Source of the DNA: a virus
DNA: 40,785 bases
Strand: one strand, 5' to 3'
IMG/VR virus record: IMGVR_UViG_3300048553_000029
Span: 1-40,785 of that record
Shown: piece after piece, positions 22,159-31,002 of the stretch
Layout of the letters: every line of letters begins with the position of its first letter
How positions within the stretch are numbered: the stretch's first letter is position 1
Notes under the pieces: model-generated
What the model was told of the DNA's origin: nothing
Seen by the model: the letters and a program-made list of their open reading frames with translations, nothing else
The model's database searches: none
Program-made: the position numbers and the translations under genes

Positions 22159-22919
22159 TAGTTACCGGCGGGTTTAGTTTGTGTGTTATTACCACCAGAG
22201 GTATCACCTGCTGCTGGAGCTTTGGTTGAAAGATATGCAGAACCACCTGCAAGGGCACTCTGACCCAGACCTAGAACAAGGCTCGTAGCAGACGGCCCCA
22301 TAGGGCGAACTGGGTTGAGAGGATCCATAGGCCGTGCGACAATACTTTGGACAGGTTGAAACATCCTACGGCTAGCTGCCGCAGCATTAGCAGAGCGCTG
22401 ATCCAATGAAATTCTTTCAGCTTCTAGTTCATACGCATCGGCTGCGTATCCAAGGTTGGTACCCAAACGTGCAAGGTCGCGGCCATAGTCACGTTCAGCA
22501 TCAGACACAAGATTAGAAATACTCTGACCAGTACGGCCAGCAGCAAGGGTTGTGCCCATCTTCTTCATCTTCTTGATCCAAAGATCTTGCGCTGTCGCTG
22601 CTGCCTTCTCACGCTCACCTTGTAGCCTTAGCTGTTCGTAACGATACGCACGGTTGGCAGCATTACGATTCTGTTCTAGCTGCTCTTCATAGGCTTGCTG
22701 GCTTGCATTATACGCACGCATTTGGCCTGCATACTCTGCATCAGCATTAGCTTTCTGAATAGCGTAGTTACGGTTCTGGACTTGAATCTGATAATCACGA
22801 GCTGCCTGGGCAGACTCATGCTGGTATGCCGCTTGCTGTTGTTGCGTCTGGTATCCAGCAATAGTCTGAACACCACCAATAACAGCTGTAGCAATACCTA
22901 AAGTAATAGGTTCACACAT
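22158..22919 (-). CDS. Internal virion protein, T7 gp14-like (253 aa)
   Basis: A hydrophobic Gly/Ile/Val start (MCEPITLGIATAVIGGVQTI) is followed by a long Gln/Ala/Arg-rich helical region (residues 22-120) and a Pro/Gly-rich C-terminus ending NTQTKPAGN. This organisation and its place between gp13- and gp15-like genes fit T7 gp14, which is ejected and forms the outer-membrane part of the DNA channel. It overlaps the gp13-like stop by eight bases. Assignment rests on order and composition. Confidence 0.8.
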   Translation of the reverse strand: MCEPITLGIATAVIGGVQTIAGYQTQQQQAAYQHESAQAARDYQIQVQNRNYAIQKANADAEYAGQMRAYNASQQAYEEQLEQNRNAANRAYRYEQLRLQGEREKAAATAQDLWIKKMKKMGTTLAAGRTGQSISNLVSDAERDYGRDLARLGTNLGYAADAYELEAERISLDQRSANAAAASRRMFQPVQSIVARPMDPLNPVRPMGPSATSLVLGLGQSALAGGSAYLSTKAPAAGDTSGGNNTQTKPAGN

Positions 22920-23367
22920 GGTTAGTTAATTTAGCAAACTCTACATAGGTTAATTTTTGTGGCCCAACTGTCACATAGCTCAGCTTCTTAAACCCCAACA
23001 TGTGGAGAAGCTTCATGTGCATATGGTTCCTTGGATCAGCGATGTTGTGAAGTACGGAATAGGAGGTTTGTTGATCGACCCACTTCTTGGCCTCCTTAAA
23101 AAATAGCTTTGGATATGGGCGGACGTGATCGGTGGTCAACATCCAGATTGCTCCACAATGGGCATCTGTTCTGGATACCCCAGCCATGCCGCAGAGCTTA
23201 TCTTTAACAAGAAAAGCAATAGGATCTTCTAGTTGGTCAAAAGATTTGGGTAGGACCTGATAAGGATTGTGGCCCCACCCAAGAATTTCACGCAGATCGT
23301 CCGTCTGTAGGTGTGCAGCTAAATAGGAAGCATCCTCTAATGTAGCTGGACGGATTTCATGGATCAT
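22912..23367 (-). CDS. gp13-like protein with acetyltransferase-like fold (151 aa)
   Basis: It begins MIHEIRPATLEDASYLAAHL, the usual start of a GNAT fold, and continues with AFLVKDKLCGMAGVSRT, IWMLTTDHVRPYPKLFFKEA and LHMLGFKKLSYVTVG, a typical GNAT ending. T7 gp13, in the same gene position and of similar length, has the same organisation and is needed for virion morphogenesis. Whether it binds acetyl-CoA is not clear, because no canonical Q/RxxGxG/A loop is seen. The start overlaps the gp12-like stop (ATGA). Confidence 0.8.
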   Translation of the reverse strand: MIHEIRPATLEDASYLAAHLQTDDLREILGWGHNPYQVLPKSFDQLEDPIAFLVKDKLCGMAGVSRTDAHCGAIWMLTTDHVRPYPKLFFKEAKKWVDQQTSYSVLHNIADPRNHMHMKLLHMLGFKKLSYVTVGPQKLTYVEFAKLTNHV

Positions 23368-26045
23368 ACTGCTCTGATACCTTTGTTGTTATAAGTGCCT
23401 TCCCAGATTAGCGTTACAAGAGCGAGAGGAAAAGGAGAGTTGCAGATAATTTTAAGATCTACATCACGGCCCTTAGCCATAACTGGAATGATGTTTTCGG
23501 CAGACCGAATCATCGGTGGTGTGTTTGCGGTACTTGAGTTGGCTTGAATCTGTGGCAGAGTCAATGTGAAAGTAGATCGTCCAGGGACATCAAGACTGAT
23601 CTCATAAGGACCAGATTCATGACTATACAGACGAACACGGTGAATTGTTGGAACGTTAATCTCGTCTGCTTGCTTATCTTTCTTAACATAGAAACCAGGC
23701 AAACGTGCTTCAGAGGTAATGCGATAGCCCAAGGCATATTGCACAGCTGATTGATCACCTTCGACAGCGACATAGTACTGCTGTCCTGGTGCCCCCGCTG
23801 CATCAAACTGCATCGTGGGGAACTGTGTAAATGAGTTGTCGTTTGGATCGATGGTTACCAGACAAGGTTGAGCAGCTGCAATGTCACAACCATCTTTAAA
23901 AAAGATACGGGTTTCGTCAGATGCAGGCACATAGGTTTTGGCTGGATTGTAATCAAACAAATCCATCCGCAGGTCTACATATTGATTGTCAAAGAAGATT
24001 GCACCGCCAGGGCTTTCTGTCATCAGACCAATATGGATCAGCACAGAACCACTATCAGTCTTGAGCACACCAAAGACTTCATCCTCATGGAAATCCACCA
24101 GCTCTACTTCGCCTGGGAATGTCCACTTGAACCAAGACGCAATCAAACGCTCAGTGTCTTGGGTGTAATACCTAAACAAATACAGTTCTTCTTTTTCTTG
24201 TACGCTTCTAAAAGCAAACAAGGAAGCACTGACGCTGTTGCTGGTCTGATCGATGCCAGTAGGAATGTAAGACGGAATGAGTTTGCTTAGCTCTTTCCGC
24301 AAAGGGTTGGCCCCTTCTGAGATGGTGAGCTCGTTGACTGCGATAGAGGTGTTGTTTTCCTCCACCACAACCACAGTGTTGCCAAGGTCAACCGGCTTGA
24401 CGTTAACGCTATGGCTAAAGCTAGACATCAAGTTAAGTTCAGCAGTGGTAGGCGAGAACGCTTCGGTTCGCGTCTGCAGCACATACTGAGAGTTGTCTGC
24501 AAACATCAGCAAACCATTGGTACGCTGCAACGCATGACGAAACTCAATCCGAGTGACAGAACCTGCGGACAGGTCAATAGGGTCACTGTCAATTGTAGTA
24601 ATTACAGTCTGAGGATAAAACTTAAGAAACTCTGCAGCCTGAGAACAGACAACGTTTTCACTACTCATCAAGACAAGTCGGTTCTTAAAGAACGACATGC
24701 CTGTAATAGAGTTACCTACAAAAGTAGGGTCTTTGGCTGTCTCTGCATCACCAACGGTACGGCCTTCCCAGTACTGGTTTGCCCAGGTGCTACCGCTAAT
24801 TGTCTGTGTACCTACGGTGTTGATGGTAAATGTATCACCCTCATTATTAGATACAACATCAGCTGCTGTATAGTCTTGACCAGCACGCACAATCTTGATG
24901 CCAGTGATCTGACGGTTGGCATTGATTGATGTTACTTGTAGGCGCAGGTTTTTACCAGTACCACCATAGACAGGAAAGCTTTGGCCAATGTGCCAACGAG
25001 CGTTTCCGTTGCTAGTCACAGAAGCCGTCAAGGGAATGCCGTTGACAGACGTGGATAGAACGTAAGAGTTCGCAGCAGATTCACTCAGCTCACGGAAGGT
25101 GTAGCTACCGTCAGCCTCACGAATGATGGCATGAGGCATAGTTGAGGCATCAACACCAAGGTTAGTGCCAGGGCCTACCGTCTCTTGCCACACACCGGCA
25201 CCTTCGCCAGATCCTGTTTCGGTTTCAAATTTTAGAAAATAATCATCACCAGTAGAATCACCACTGGCAGCAATGCGAACAATCTTGCCATGCACAAACT
25301 GAGCAGGCAGATCTTCGACGCCATCAATCGTGCCTTTATATGCTTCGAGACCAGTACCGGAGACACTACCAGATGCCTTCAACGAAAAGTCCGCACCATT
25401 CGTACGCTCGATATAGATGTAGTTGGCGACCCCGATCGCGTTGTAATTTGCATTACCGTTGATTGAGGTAACCAACGCATCAACGATAGTGTTTGTGTTA
25501 AGACGACTACCACTGGAGGTTGGAGACTGGTAAACAAAAGGAACACCATCGATTGTAATCTTGTACTCGGTGTCGTACGCAATCGTTGTCAGTTCGGCCC
25601 AACCGAATGGTGTCTGTGTTGGTGATGTTGCAGTTCCGTTGGCAACTAGAATGTTTCTATTAAGAACAAAGATAAAATCGTTAATCTGTAGAACTTCTAG
25701 TTCCGTTTTAGAATCATGGGTTGCATAAGTAGTAGCACTAGACGACAACGCATTGACTGTCTGTGCAATACCACTCTGAGCATCCCAAAGCTTTACACCA
25801 CCTGTTTTGCTAATCTGTAGCAAAAGTTTTTCGTCAAGTCCTTTACAAATAAAGAACCATGATCCATCAGCGTAAGGGCTGTCTAACTTGCGAACGTGTT
25901 TGGCGCCTGGTCTTTTCAGCAGACCAAAGGTTGGGTCAGGGTAGTAATTATCACACTCTCGGAATTGGCCCGGAAGCATAAGAGAATCAGGCTGTTGAGA
26001 TACCCCACCAACCAGGCCAATGATTTTTTGTGAGATAGCAGCCAT
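23364..26045 (-). CDS. Tail tubular protein B, T7 gp12-like (893 aa)
   Basis: Starts MAAISQKIIGLVGGVSQQPD with the 'GGVSQQP' signature of T7-family gp12, followed by LMLPGQFRECDNYYPDPTFG and LLKRPGAKHVRKL. The rest is beta-rich, including FKNRLVLMSSENVVCSQAAE, SDPIDLSAGSVTRIEF and LLMFADNSQYVLQTRTEAF, all typical of the nozzle protein. Its length is about 100 residues greater than T7 gp12. It forms the tail tip that contacts the outer membrane. Start at ATG 26045, three bases from the gp11-like stop. Confidence 0.92.
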   Translation of the reverse strand: MAAISQKIIGLVGGVSQQPDSLMLPGQFRECDNYYPDPTFGLLKRPGAKHVRKLDSPYADGSWFFICKGLDEKLLLQISKTGGVKLWDAQSGIAQTVNALSSSATTYATHDSKTELEVLQINDFIFVLNRNILVANGTATSPTQTPFGWAELTTIAYDTEYKITIDGVPFVYQSPTSSGSRLNTNTIVDALVTSINGNANYNAIGVANYIYIERTNGADFSLKASGSVSGTGLEAYKGTIDGVEDLPAQFVHGKIVRIAASGDSTGDDYFLKFETETGSGEGAGVWQETVGPGTNLGVDASTMPHAIIREADGSYTFRELSESAANSYVLSTSVNGIPLTASVTSNGNARWHIGQSFPVYGGTGKNLRLQVTSINANRQITGIKIVRAGQDYTAADVVSNNEGDTFTINTVGTQTISGSTWANQYWEGRTVGDAETAKDPTFVGNSITGMSFFKNRLVLMSSENVVCSQAAEFLKFYPQTVITTIDSDPIDLSAGSVTRIEFRHALQRTNGLLMFADNSQYVLQTRTEAFSPTTAELNLMSSFSHSVNVKPVDLGNTVVVVEENNTSIAVNELTISEGANPLRKELSKLIPSYIPTGIDQTSNSVSASLFAFRSVQEKEELYLFRYYTQDTERLIASWFKWTFPGEVELVDFHEDEVFGVLKTDSGSVLIHIGLMTESPGGAIFFDNQYVDLRMDLFDYNPAKTYVPASDETRIFFKDGCDIAAAQPCLVTIDPNDNSFTQFPTMQFDAAGAPGQQYYVAVEGDQSAVQYALGYRITSEARLPGFYVKKDKQADEINVPTIHRVRLYSHESGPYEISLDVPGRSTFTLTLPQIQANSSTANTPPMIRSAENIIPVMAKGRDVDLKIICNSPFPLALVTLIWEGTYNNKGIRAV

Positions 26046-26048
26046 GAT

Positions 26049-26648
26049 TTATCGAGAGATAGCGCGGAAAGGAGTGTAGCTAATGTATGTATTCTGACCG
26101 TTTTCTTGGCCAAAGATATTTACCTCAGAGGTAGAAGTATCGTAAGCCAAACAATTAGCTCGCAGGATAGCTTCGTCTTGAGCATTGAAGGTAACCATCT
26201 CTTGTGAGCCTAGGACTCGCCCAGCAAACACACGAGCTGCTCGTTGCGTAATGTAGTCTTGGAAAACATGGGGCATGTCTTCAAAAGCTACTTTCCATAC
26301 TACATCACATTTGATTGTTGCACCAGCTGTAAATGTGTATGTATGATTAATTTTGTCGTAAAGTTTACCATTCCGTAATACGGTCTGGTACTTTTGAGAA
26401 TTGGCAAACTTGTTGTCAGACAGCTGGAGTACGTTGGTAGGAACCACAATATCTCCACTTGCATCAGCGACAAAAGGGTACGCCACCTCGGTGTTGAAGT
26501 GCCAGCCTTCGCCTTGGACTTCACCTTCTACTGCTTCTAGGATATTCAAAGCAATAGCAATCTCTGGGTTAGCAACATCGAGGGCCACCACGGGGGCTTG
26601 CCCGATACCGCTAAGCATTTGGTTAACAGCTTGAAGTTGAGTTGTCAT
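26049..26648 (-). CDS. Tail tubular protein A, T7 gp11-like (199 aa)
   Basis: Start at ATG 26648 gives MTTQLQAVNQMLSGIGQAPV, the classic gp11 opening, then IALNILEAVEGEVQGEGWHF and a C-terminal EDMPHVFQDYITQRAARVFA. Length is almost that of T7 gp11 (196). It forms the gatekeeper ring between portal and nozzle. A longer in-frame extension upstream reads through the capsid terminator and is rejected. The ATG lies 15 bases below the terminator's T run. Confidence 0.93.
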   Translation of the reverse strand: MTTQLQAVNQMLSGIGQAPVVALDVANPEIAIALNILEAVEGEVQGEGWHFNTEVAYPFVADASGDIVVPTNVLQLSDNKFANSQKYQTVLRNGKLYDKINHTYTFTAGATIKCDVVWKVAFEDMPHVFQDYITQRAARVFAGRVLGSQEMVTFNAQDEAILRANCLAYDTSTSEVNIFGQENGQNTYISYTPFRAISR

Positions 26649-26662
26649 TTTATTCGGGCAAG

Positions 26663-26691
26663 AAAAAAGGACCACCCCGAAGGATGGCCCT
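26663..26691 (-). terminator. Rho-independent terminator after the capsid gene
   Basis: On the minus strand AGGGCCATCC and GGGTGGTCCT form a ten-pair stem (two wobbles) closed by a TTCG tetraloop and followed by TTTTTTC. T7 has its late terminator Tphi directly after the capsid gene, so position and role agree. CTATAGGG overlaps the foot of the stem, probably by chance. Confidence 0.9.
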
Positions 26692-26727
26692 ATAGCGACG
26701 ATAGATATTAAATGATGGAAGTGGCCA

Positions 26728-27723
26728 TCAAACGTTGCGGAAAGCACCAGCAACGGACACGCGGACGGCACCAGCACCGTAGGCCAAGCGGCCGACGATA
26801 ACATCGCCTTGGTAGATCACCTTAGTGTCTGCCCCGGTGGTTTGAACAGAAGGACCAATAGCTTCCACAACGCCAGCAGCGTCACGGTGGAAGATAAGGC
26901 CGCAGCTGTTAGTGAAGTCGGTACGAACACCATAGCTGTTGTTCTCACCAGTCACAGCAGCTGCGTCGATCAGCTCGCCAGAAGCGGAGCCGTAACGGGT
27001 CAGGAAGGGGATGTTGTTGGACTTGTAGATCTTGATACCAGCGATCTCATAGAGGCCCTCACCGGAGTTCATAGAACCCTGGCTGTTGCCCAGGTCGCGG
27101 TTCAAGATGTTCGTGTCTACTTGTGAGATCAGCGCATAGTATTGTCGGGGGGACAACACGGCGACACGTCCGTCCTGGGGTGCTGCAACCTCGTCGAGAC
27201 GAGCTGCGGCTTCGAAGAAGCCATCCACCAGTGCTTGAGCGTTGTACTCGTTACCAGAACCGAGGTTCACCTCGAAGCCACCGGGCTCACCAGTCACAGC
27301 GGCGGTATCGCCAGCTGCTTGGTCAAGCACACGGAAGATACGACGGTCATAAAATTCTGCGAGGCTCTGGCCAATCTGACGCGAGATCGGGCCGCGAATA
27401 TCGTACTGAGCCAGAACTTCGTCAAGGTTGTCCACAAACGCGGAGGCGACGAGCAAATCGTCCATCGCGATGGTGGTCTCTGCCACCGGAGGATCACCCG
27501 AACCCAAGATCGCAGTGCCGGCCGTATGATAGCCTGCGCTGACACGTCCTGTATGGATGAATTGTGCCTCTTTGCCATTTGTCAGGCTCCGGTTCATCAC
27601 CAGACCCTTAGCAATCGTGCTGTTACGGAAGGCCTCATAGACCTCACCGGTAAACAGCTTCAAATAAAGAGCTTTAGTATCGCCAGCCTTATTAGCCTGG
27701 CCTAGTTGAGTAAGAGTTGCCAT
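26728..27723 (-). CDS. Major capsid protein, T7 gp10-like (331 aa)
   Basis: Starts MATLTQLGQANKAGDTKALY and LKLFTGEVYEAFRNSTIAKG; then RSLTNGKEAQFIHTGRVSAG and AMDDLLVASAFVDNLDEVLA, the N-arm and E-loop regions of T7-like HK97-fold capsids. The A-domain part contains RVAVLSPRQYYALISQVDTN. Length fits T7 gp10A (345). Its codon use is more GC-rich and regular than that of neighbours, as expected for the most highly made protein. It stands alone between a 173-base leader and a terminator. No gp10B-style extension was identified. Confidence 0.96.
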   Translation of the reverse strand: MATLTQLGQANKAGDTKALYLKLFTGEVYEAFRNSTIAKGLVMNRSLTNGKEAQFIHTGRVSAGYHTAGTAILGSGDPPVAETTIAMDDLLVASAFVDNLDEVLAQYDIRGPISRQIGQSLAEFYDRRIFRVLDQAAGDTAAVTGEPGGFEVNLGSGNEYNAQALVDGFFEAAARLDEVAAPQDGRVAVLSPRQYYALISQVDTNILNRDLGNSQGSMNSGEGLYEIAGIKIYKSNNIPFLTRYGSASGELIDAAAVTGENNSYGVRTDFTNSCGLIFHRDAAGVVEAIGPSVQTTGADTKVIYQGDVIVGRLAYGAGAVRVSVAGAFRNV

Positions 27724-27896
27724 TTTAATTAATGAACTAGATATTTACAATAGGGTTCCCGGGAAAAGTATTTAGTTGTGGGTTCGCTTTCACCAAGGGT
27801 ATCCACCGCAGCGGGCCAAGGTTCCAGTCATGACTGGGTTTTTAACGAGGTTATCCCATCCTCAATAGACAGGGGGACATTGCAGTCCCCACGATC
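27724..27896 (-). promoter_or_regulatory. Capsid gene leader with two inverted repeats
   Basis: No gene is seen. GGGGAC/GTCCCC (27873-27890, six-base loop) lies seven bases below the scaffold stop, without a T run, so it could be an RNase III type processing hairpin. CCAGTCATGACTGG (27824-27837) is a perfect 14-base palindrome. T7 carries a strong phage promoter in this place, but none could be identified by sequence. Confidence 0.45.
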
Positions 27897-28733
27897 TTAC
27901 AGAAGATCGCCGCTTGCAGCCAGCTTTTCTTGAACATCAAGACGATAGCCTGGATCATTGCGATAGCGAGGGTCACTAATAGCACGAGCCAGTTCGGCTT
28001 GGCTACGGTAACCTTGGACACTACTGCGAATAGATTTGCCAGACACACGAGCACCCTCAAACCCAACAGCATCTTTGTAGCGCTGGGTCAAAGAATTAAC
28101 AGCAAAGAAGATAGCATCTTTGTTACCACTGTTAATCACATTGTCATAAGCTGCCACTTCATCTGGACTCAGATTGTCAGCAGCCCATGCCAGGGTTTCG
28201 TTGTAAGCCTGATCTCCGCCTGCTGCGGTCATGATTGCGCTTGCATCTGCATCAGACAGGGCACCTGGCTCAGGGGCCAGGTCCTTCTGCATCTGTAGAT
28301 AAGCATCAATCAGCTGCTCAGACGGCATCTCCTTTAGCTTTTGAACTGTCTCAGGTTTGAGTTGGTTCTCGTTACTAAAGTACTCATCTGACGCATCGCG
28401 GATGAACTGAACAGTATCATCCAGCGGAGTGCTTTCTTCGGAGGTTTGGGCCTCAGCTTCAGGCTGATCAGTCGTCTCAGTAGGACTGTCTTCCTTCTGG
28501 CCAAGCTTCTTCTCAAGTTCCTTGTAGGCATTTTCGAGATCTTCAGCAGATTTGAATTTACCAGCGTACCGAAGTTCTGATTCTTCAGCAGCTTTGGCGC
28601 GATCATAAGTATCTTGCTGACGAGCTTCCTCATCATTGATAACCTTTTCACCAAGCTCAATAAGACGAGCCTCTTCGGCTTGCCTAGCTTCTGTAGCCTG
28701 TGGATCGGTAGCGTCAAAAGTAATCTCTGCCAT
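27897..28733 (-). CDS. Scaffolding protein, T7 gp9-like (278 aa)
   Basis: A very acidic, helical protein (MAEITFDATDPQATEARQAE, SAEDLENAYKELEKKLGQ, then an acid/Thr/Glu/Pro-rich 85-105) with a more basic C-terminus (YRSQAELARAISDPRYRNDP, GYRLDVQEKLAASGDLL). The SAEDLENAYKELEKKLG segment is typical of phage scaffold proteins. It directs procapsid assembly and leaves before DNA entry. Position between portal and capsid matches T7 gp9. Confidence 0.9.
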   Translation of the reverse strand: MAEITFDATDPQATEARQAEEARLIELGEKVINDEEARQQDTYDRAKAAEESELRYAGKFKSAEDLENAYKELEKKLGQKEDSPTETTDQPEAEAQTSEESTPLDDTVQFIRDASDEYFSNENQLKPETVQKLKEMPSEQLIDAYLQMQKDLAPEPGALSDADASAIMTAAGGDQAYNETLAWAADNLSPDEVAAYDNVINSGNKDAIFFAVNSLTQRYKDAVGFEGARVSGKSIRSSVQGYRSQAELARAISDPRYRNDPGYRLDVQEKLAASGDLL

Positions 28734-28744
28734 AGGTTTGTGGA

Positions 28745-28915
28745 TCAGTGGGTGGTGAGAGAGACCATGCCAAGGCCAGGAGTAGTGACCTTTTTCTTGG
28801 CGAGGGGTTTGTTATGAACAGAAGGCTTGACGGCCTTCTTACGGGTAGAGAGTTCAGTAGGGGATGCGCTAGGCAGGGGGCTGGGCTCCACCGGACGCTT
28901 GTTCTTGGATTCCAT
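28745..28915 (-). CDS. Small Lys/Pro-rich protein between portal and scaffold (56 aa)
   Basis: From ATG 28915 (MESKNKRPVEPSPLPSASPT) a basic, disordered-looking protein with repeated Lys-Pro segments (KKAVKPSVHNKPLAKKK) and a short hydrophobic end. It overlaps the portal stop by 47 bases in another frame and ends 11 bases before the scaffold ATG. The first 16 codons also encode the portal C-terminus, so part of the composition may be constrained. Function unknown. Confidence 0.55.
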   Translation of the reverse strand: MESKNKRPVEPSPLPSASPTELSTRKKAVKPSVHNKPLAKKKVTTPGLGMVSLTTH

Positions 28916-30509
28916 CGACAGTATTTTGTACGGCTTCGAGAGCATCAGGGTTCTTAGATGGATCCAGCATAGGAGCCTTAGCCAACTGGCCTGCCTGTTG
29001 TACCATCGAAGCTTGCATTTGCTGTTGTTGTGCCTGCTGCATTTCCTGTTGCCGTTGCTCAGCAGTCTTGATCAGTTCAACTGGATCAATACCTTGGGCA
29101 GCAGCAAGACGCTTGATAGCCTCTTCAGGATTTACATACTTAACCAAAGCCTCAGGCCCAAGAGCTTGAGCAATGGTCTGCATGAATTGCATCAGTGATT
29201 CCCTGTCTTGGCCGCGACCGATACCTTCGATACCAGCGATGACCGTGGGGAACACAACACCTTTGGGTAGTTTAGGCAACACGCCAGAGCGTTGAAGCGT
29301 AAACAGTTTTCTTTGCAAATAGGGACGAAGCAGTTCGGTCGTCAGGTTACCGTAGATGCCACCTAATTGCTCGTTTAATTCTTGTGAAACGTAACGAATT
29401 TCTTCGGCTGTTGTACGCTCTGACTGGCGCACGGTCAACACAAGGAATGCTTCGCTCAACCTTTGATTGAGCTGAGTAATCATTTGGTAGGCGGTTGAGA
29501 AGTCTGCTTGCTTCTGGACCTGAACTGCAGACACATCATCAGGGCGGCCCTGAATGATTGCACCATTTCCCGCCTTCGCCAGAATAGAAGGCTTGACGGT
29601 TGCAGAAGGAGATACCAAAAACACCACCTTACTGGCAGCAGCAGAGCCTTCGACCATAGCTTGCATGAGTCCTTCGAGTGACTTAAGATCACCCAAGTAC
29701 TCTTCGATTCTGCCTCTTCCGTAATCTTCACCATCGCAAACATTAAAGCGAAGGGGCAAAAATGGGCAGATAGATTTAGGCGATTTGCCGTAACTATCTT
29801 CAATGATTTCACCGTCTACTTCTTGACGCCAACGCCACTGACCATCCTTGAGCTTGGCCCAAGTGTAGACAGCAGCTTCATCCTCACCCACAGTCACATC
29901 AACAGCTGGCATTGATGTATTGTCATCAACACTGTTGACAGTGCGCTTGGGCTTCTGGAATTGTTCAGGAAGGAATTGACGATTAATAGATTCAACAGTA
30001 ACGATCTCGGTGGGCTGACCCTCTCCATCACGGACGACCACATAACGGTCAAGAGGATACAGTTTTACACCACTCGAACCCATGTAGACCAGCACATTGC
30101 CGGTTACAATTAGATGCTTCATTGCCTGGTGTAGGACCACACGGTCCTGTGATTCAGCAATGTGTTGCATGATAACCCGCTCCATTTTGGAGAGGCTCAA
30201 GTCAATCTCTGATTTGATCGTAGCATCTAACTCAGGGTCAGAGGCGAGCTTCCCGTCATTAATCTGTAGCTTAAAAAATGTAGCCGTCACAGGGAACAAA
30301 CTCAACATGAGCTTACTCGCCATGACGTTACATCCTTTGGCTCCGATTGACTGCCAGGGTGTAGGAAGCTTCTGCCCATTGGTAACGCCCGTTGTAGGCG
30401 TCAGGAGATAGGGCAGAGAGAGCTTCGCACAATCCCTAGCAGTGTCAAGAAAGATCGTTCTGTCGCTTGCTAGTCGAGCGTAGCGTGATGCGGCAGATTG
30501 ATTTTCCAT
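28869..30509 (-). CDS. Portal (head-tail connector) protein, T7 gp8-like (546 aa)
   Basis: The dodecameric portal through which DNA enters and leaves. Features of T7-like portals: SRYARLASDRTIFLDTARDC, TPWQSIGAKGCNVMASKLML, GRIEEYLGDLKSLEGLMQAM, and RQSERTTAEEIRYVSQELNE followed by LGGIYGNLTTELL. The C-terminus is a Gln/Met-rich helix (QQEMQQAQQQQMQASMVQQ). Length is close to T7 gp8 (536). The start shares a base with the stop of the proline-rich protein. Confidence 0.95.
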   Translation of the reverse strand: MENQSAASRYARLASDRTIFLDTARDCAKLSLPYLLTPTTGVTNGQKLPTPWQSIGAKGCNVMASKLMLSLFPVTATFFKLQINDGKLASDPELDATIKSEIDLSLSKMERVIMQHIAESQDRVVLHQAMKHLIVTGNVLVYMGSSGVKLYPLDRYVVVRDGEGQPTEIVTVESINRQFLPEQFQKPKRTVNSVDDNTSMPAVDVTVGEDEAAVYTWAKLKDGQWRWRQEVDGEIIEDSYGKSPKSICPFLPLRFNVCDGEDYGRGRIEEYLGDLKSLEGLMQAMVEGSAAASKVVFLVSPSATVKPSILAKAGNGAIIQGRPDDVSAVQVQKQADFSTAYQMITQLNQRLSEAFLVLTVRQSERTTAEEIRYVSQELNEQLGGIYGNLTTELLRPYLQRKLFTLQRSGVLPKLPKGVVFPTVIAGIEGIGRGQDRESLMQFMQTIAQALGPEALVKYVNPEEAIKRLAAAQGIDPVELIKTAEQRQQEMQQAQQQQMQASMVQQAGQLAKAPMLDPSKNPDALEAVQNTVDGIQEQASGGAQPPA

Positions 30510-30787
30510 TATTGAGATGCTCCAGGAACATTAATACCAGTTGCCTGGCCAGTGATAGTAGGAATAGGAGCACGCGGCCGACGCATTGCTGCAGCGCCTT
30601 TGCCATCATCTTGGGGACCACGGACAGAAGCAGAACGTTTGATGGTTGCAACTTTCTGACCAGCTGACTCAGGAGGAGGCAGAGGTGCCGGGGGCGGAGC
30701 CGGCGGCGGCGGTGGTGGGGGCGGGGGAGGTGCCGGGGGTGCCGGGGGTGGAGCTTCCACCTTCGGCCTTCTAGGGGCTAAGCACAT
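30509..30787 (-). CDS. Proline-rich small virion protein, gp7.3-position (92 aa)
   Basis: Residues 12-40 are almost all Pro and Ala, including a run of ten Pro, followed by a basic segment (VATIKRSASVRGPQDDGKG) and a short C-terminus ending INVPGASQ. T7 gp7.3, a small virion protein needed for tail assembly and adsorption, lies at this place before the portal; cyanopodoviruses I recall have proline-rich versions beginning MCxAP. Assignment rests on position and character. Confidence 0.7.
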   Translation of the reverse strand: MCLAPRRPKVEAPPPAPPAPPPPPPPPPPAPPPAPLPPPESAGQKVATIKRSASVRGPQDDGKGAAAMRRPRAPIPTITGQATGINVPGASQ

Positions 30788-30789
30788 TG

Positions 30790-31002
30790 TTATTCGAGTT
30801 TAGATTTTAGAAACCTGACAATGTGAATACAACCAGACCGAAAGGCCAGGTCACGTTCAGAGATGTTGCTGTCAGGAAAAACATCTGGGTACATCTCATC
30901 CAACTCCTTGATTAGAGTTTTGAGATTTACCTTCCCCCCTACTACACGAGCAAGGGGAACATCAACGGAGTAAACATCATCATCCATACTGTGGTAGGTC
31001 AT
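30790..31002 (-). CDS. Small hypothetical protein after the reductase genes (70 aa)
   Basis: ATG 31002 gives MTYHSMDDDVYSVDVPLARV and overlaps the end of the reductase beta gene by 23 bases; ATG 30987 would give a 65-aa form with an 8-base overlap. It contains GGKVNLKTLIKELDEMYPDV and a C-terminal basic helix (IHIVRFLKSKLE). No family recognised. It sits at the boundary of the nucleotide-metabolism and morphogenesis genes. Confidence 0.65.
   Translation of the reverse strand: MTYHSMDDDVYSVDVPLARVVGGKVNLKTLIKELDEMYPDVFPDSNISERDLAFRSGCIHIVRFLKSKLE

Noticed and set aside
26684-26692. CTATAGGG after the capsid gene as a phage promoter
   Set aside because: It forms the foot of the terminator stem and shares no further bases with the candidate at 2735-2750.
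26649-26804. Upstream extension of the gp11-like protein
   Set aside because: It reads through the capsid stop region and the terminator; the ATG at 26648 gives the standard gp11 start and length.
27123-27705. Long plus-strand frames opposite the capsid gene (139 and 187 aa)
   Set aside because: Antisense shadows of a GC-rich, highly biased gene; no promoter or ribosome site.
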